Below, piece after piece: positions 63,870 through 64,000 of a stretch of DNA of 64,000 nt. The stretch covers positions 1-64,000 of the forward strand of contig JABFQZ010000003.1 in NCBI GenBank assembly GCA_013141435.1, read 5' to 3'. The stretch comes from Ferruginibacter sp. GTDB taxonomy: Bacteria; Bacteroidota; Bacteroidia; Chitinophagales; Chitinophagaceae. The position numbers and the translations under genes were made by a program. Numbering within the stretch: position 1 is the first letter of the stretch; each line of letters opens with the position of its first letter. The notes under the pieces are model-generated. The model saw only the letters and a list, made by a program, of their open reading frames with translations. It searched no databases and was not told the origin of the DNA.

Positions 63870-64000
63870 TTAAGCCAATTCTTCAATATCGGCCATATTT
63901 ATAGCATTGTGGCTTTGGTTGTAAATACATTTACCGTTTTTTATAATAAGTATTTGTGGCGATTCATGCTCTACATTAAAATCGGCAGCAATTTGGTTAG
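63870..64000 (-). CDS. ytxJ: YtxJ-like thioredoxin-fold protein, C-terminal part
   Basis: Only the last 43 codons are in the window; the gene continues past the right edge. The fragment reads ADFNVEHESPQILIIKNGK, then CIYNQSHNAIN, and ends DIEELA. HESPQ with the cis-Pro and the NQSHNAI strand are characteristic of the monothiol YtxJ/bacillithiol-system redox family. The active-site Cys lies upstream, outside the window. Transcribed toward the M48 gene; the terminator between them serves both. Confidence 0.7.
   Translation of the reverse strand, partial: NQIAADFNVEHESPQILIIKNGKCIYNQSHNAINMADIEELA

Noticed and set aside
1..64000. tRNA, rRNA, CRISPR arrays, transposase genes
   Set aside because: None found: no tRNA-like cloverleaf with CCA-end context, no rRNA, no short repeat-spacer array and no transposase or integrase reading frame in the window.

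Overview
The window is a low-GC (about one third G+C by eye) stretch of a Bacteroidota chromosome, most like the Chitinophagales/Chitinophagaceae. Supporting this are type IX secretion cargo proteins with type A and type B (CHU_C-like) C-terminal sorting domains, a PorP/SprF protein, two DUF3857/transglutaminase-like proteins, -7 boxes of the form TAnnTTTG, the near absence of Shine-Dalgarno sites, and an N-acyl-ornithine type arginine pathway. The placement is inference from gene content; there is no rRNA or tRNA in the window.

Layout. 1-11.4 kb: a surface and secretion block with a type A T9SS protein, a 2447-residue IgGFc-like/repeat/PKD adhesin with a type B sorting domain, and its PorP/SprF partner. 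11.5-16.8 kb: a penicillin-acylase family Ntn-hydrolase, then an agmatine-deiminase gene in a cassette-like unit of foreign codon use that ends in a 133-bp imperfect inverted-repeat element, then small proteins of unknown function. 17-27 kb: RNase R, polyprenyl diphosphate synthase, a GT35 'phosphorylase' lacking the PLP lysine, an MFS transporter and the DUF3857 pair. 27.4-30.1 kb: rpmI-rplT and htpG, the latter behind a sigma54-like promoter.

30.4-42.4 kb: a long arginine biosynthesis cluster, GNAT acyltransferase-argG-argC-[PDDEXK nuclease]-argD-argF'-argB-[antitoxin-Doc toxin]-argE-argH, followed by arginine decarboxylase under its own promoter. It is preceded by a candidate 42-codon leader peptide ending Val-Arg-Arg. 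A Val at the specificity position of ArgF' suggests succinylated rather than acetylated intermediates. A nuclease gene and a toxin-antitoxin pair are embedded colinearly in this housekeeping operon.

42.4-64 kb: mostly housekeeping genes on both strands (thrS, infC, ispH, recN, trmH, coaE, trxA, dnaE, plsY), a GH13 amylase-like enzyme, a SAM methyltransferase, a glutaminyl cyclase, an NlpC/P60 hydrolase, an M48 protease and the C-terminal end of a YtxJ-like protein at the right edge. A small coiled-coil membrane protein gene between thrS and infC is broken by a frameshift. Two GC-rich structured intergenic elements, upstream of rnr and of trmH, look like copies of one dispersed family with compensatory base changes.

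The best leads for something undescribed are the cassette-like unit around the agmatine deiminase, the arginine leader peptide, the paired structured elements, and the nuclease and Doc genes inside the arg operon.
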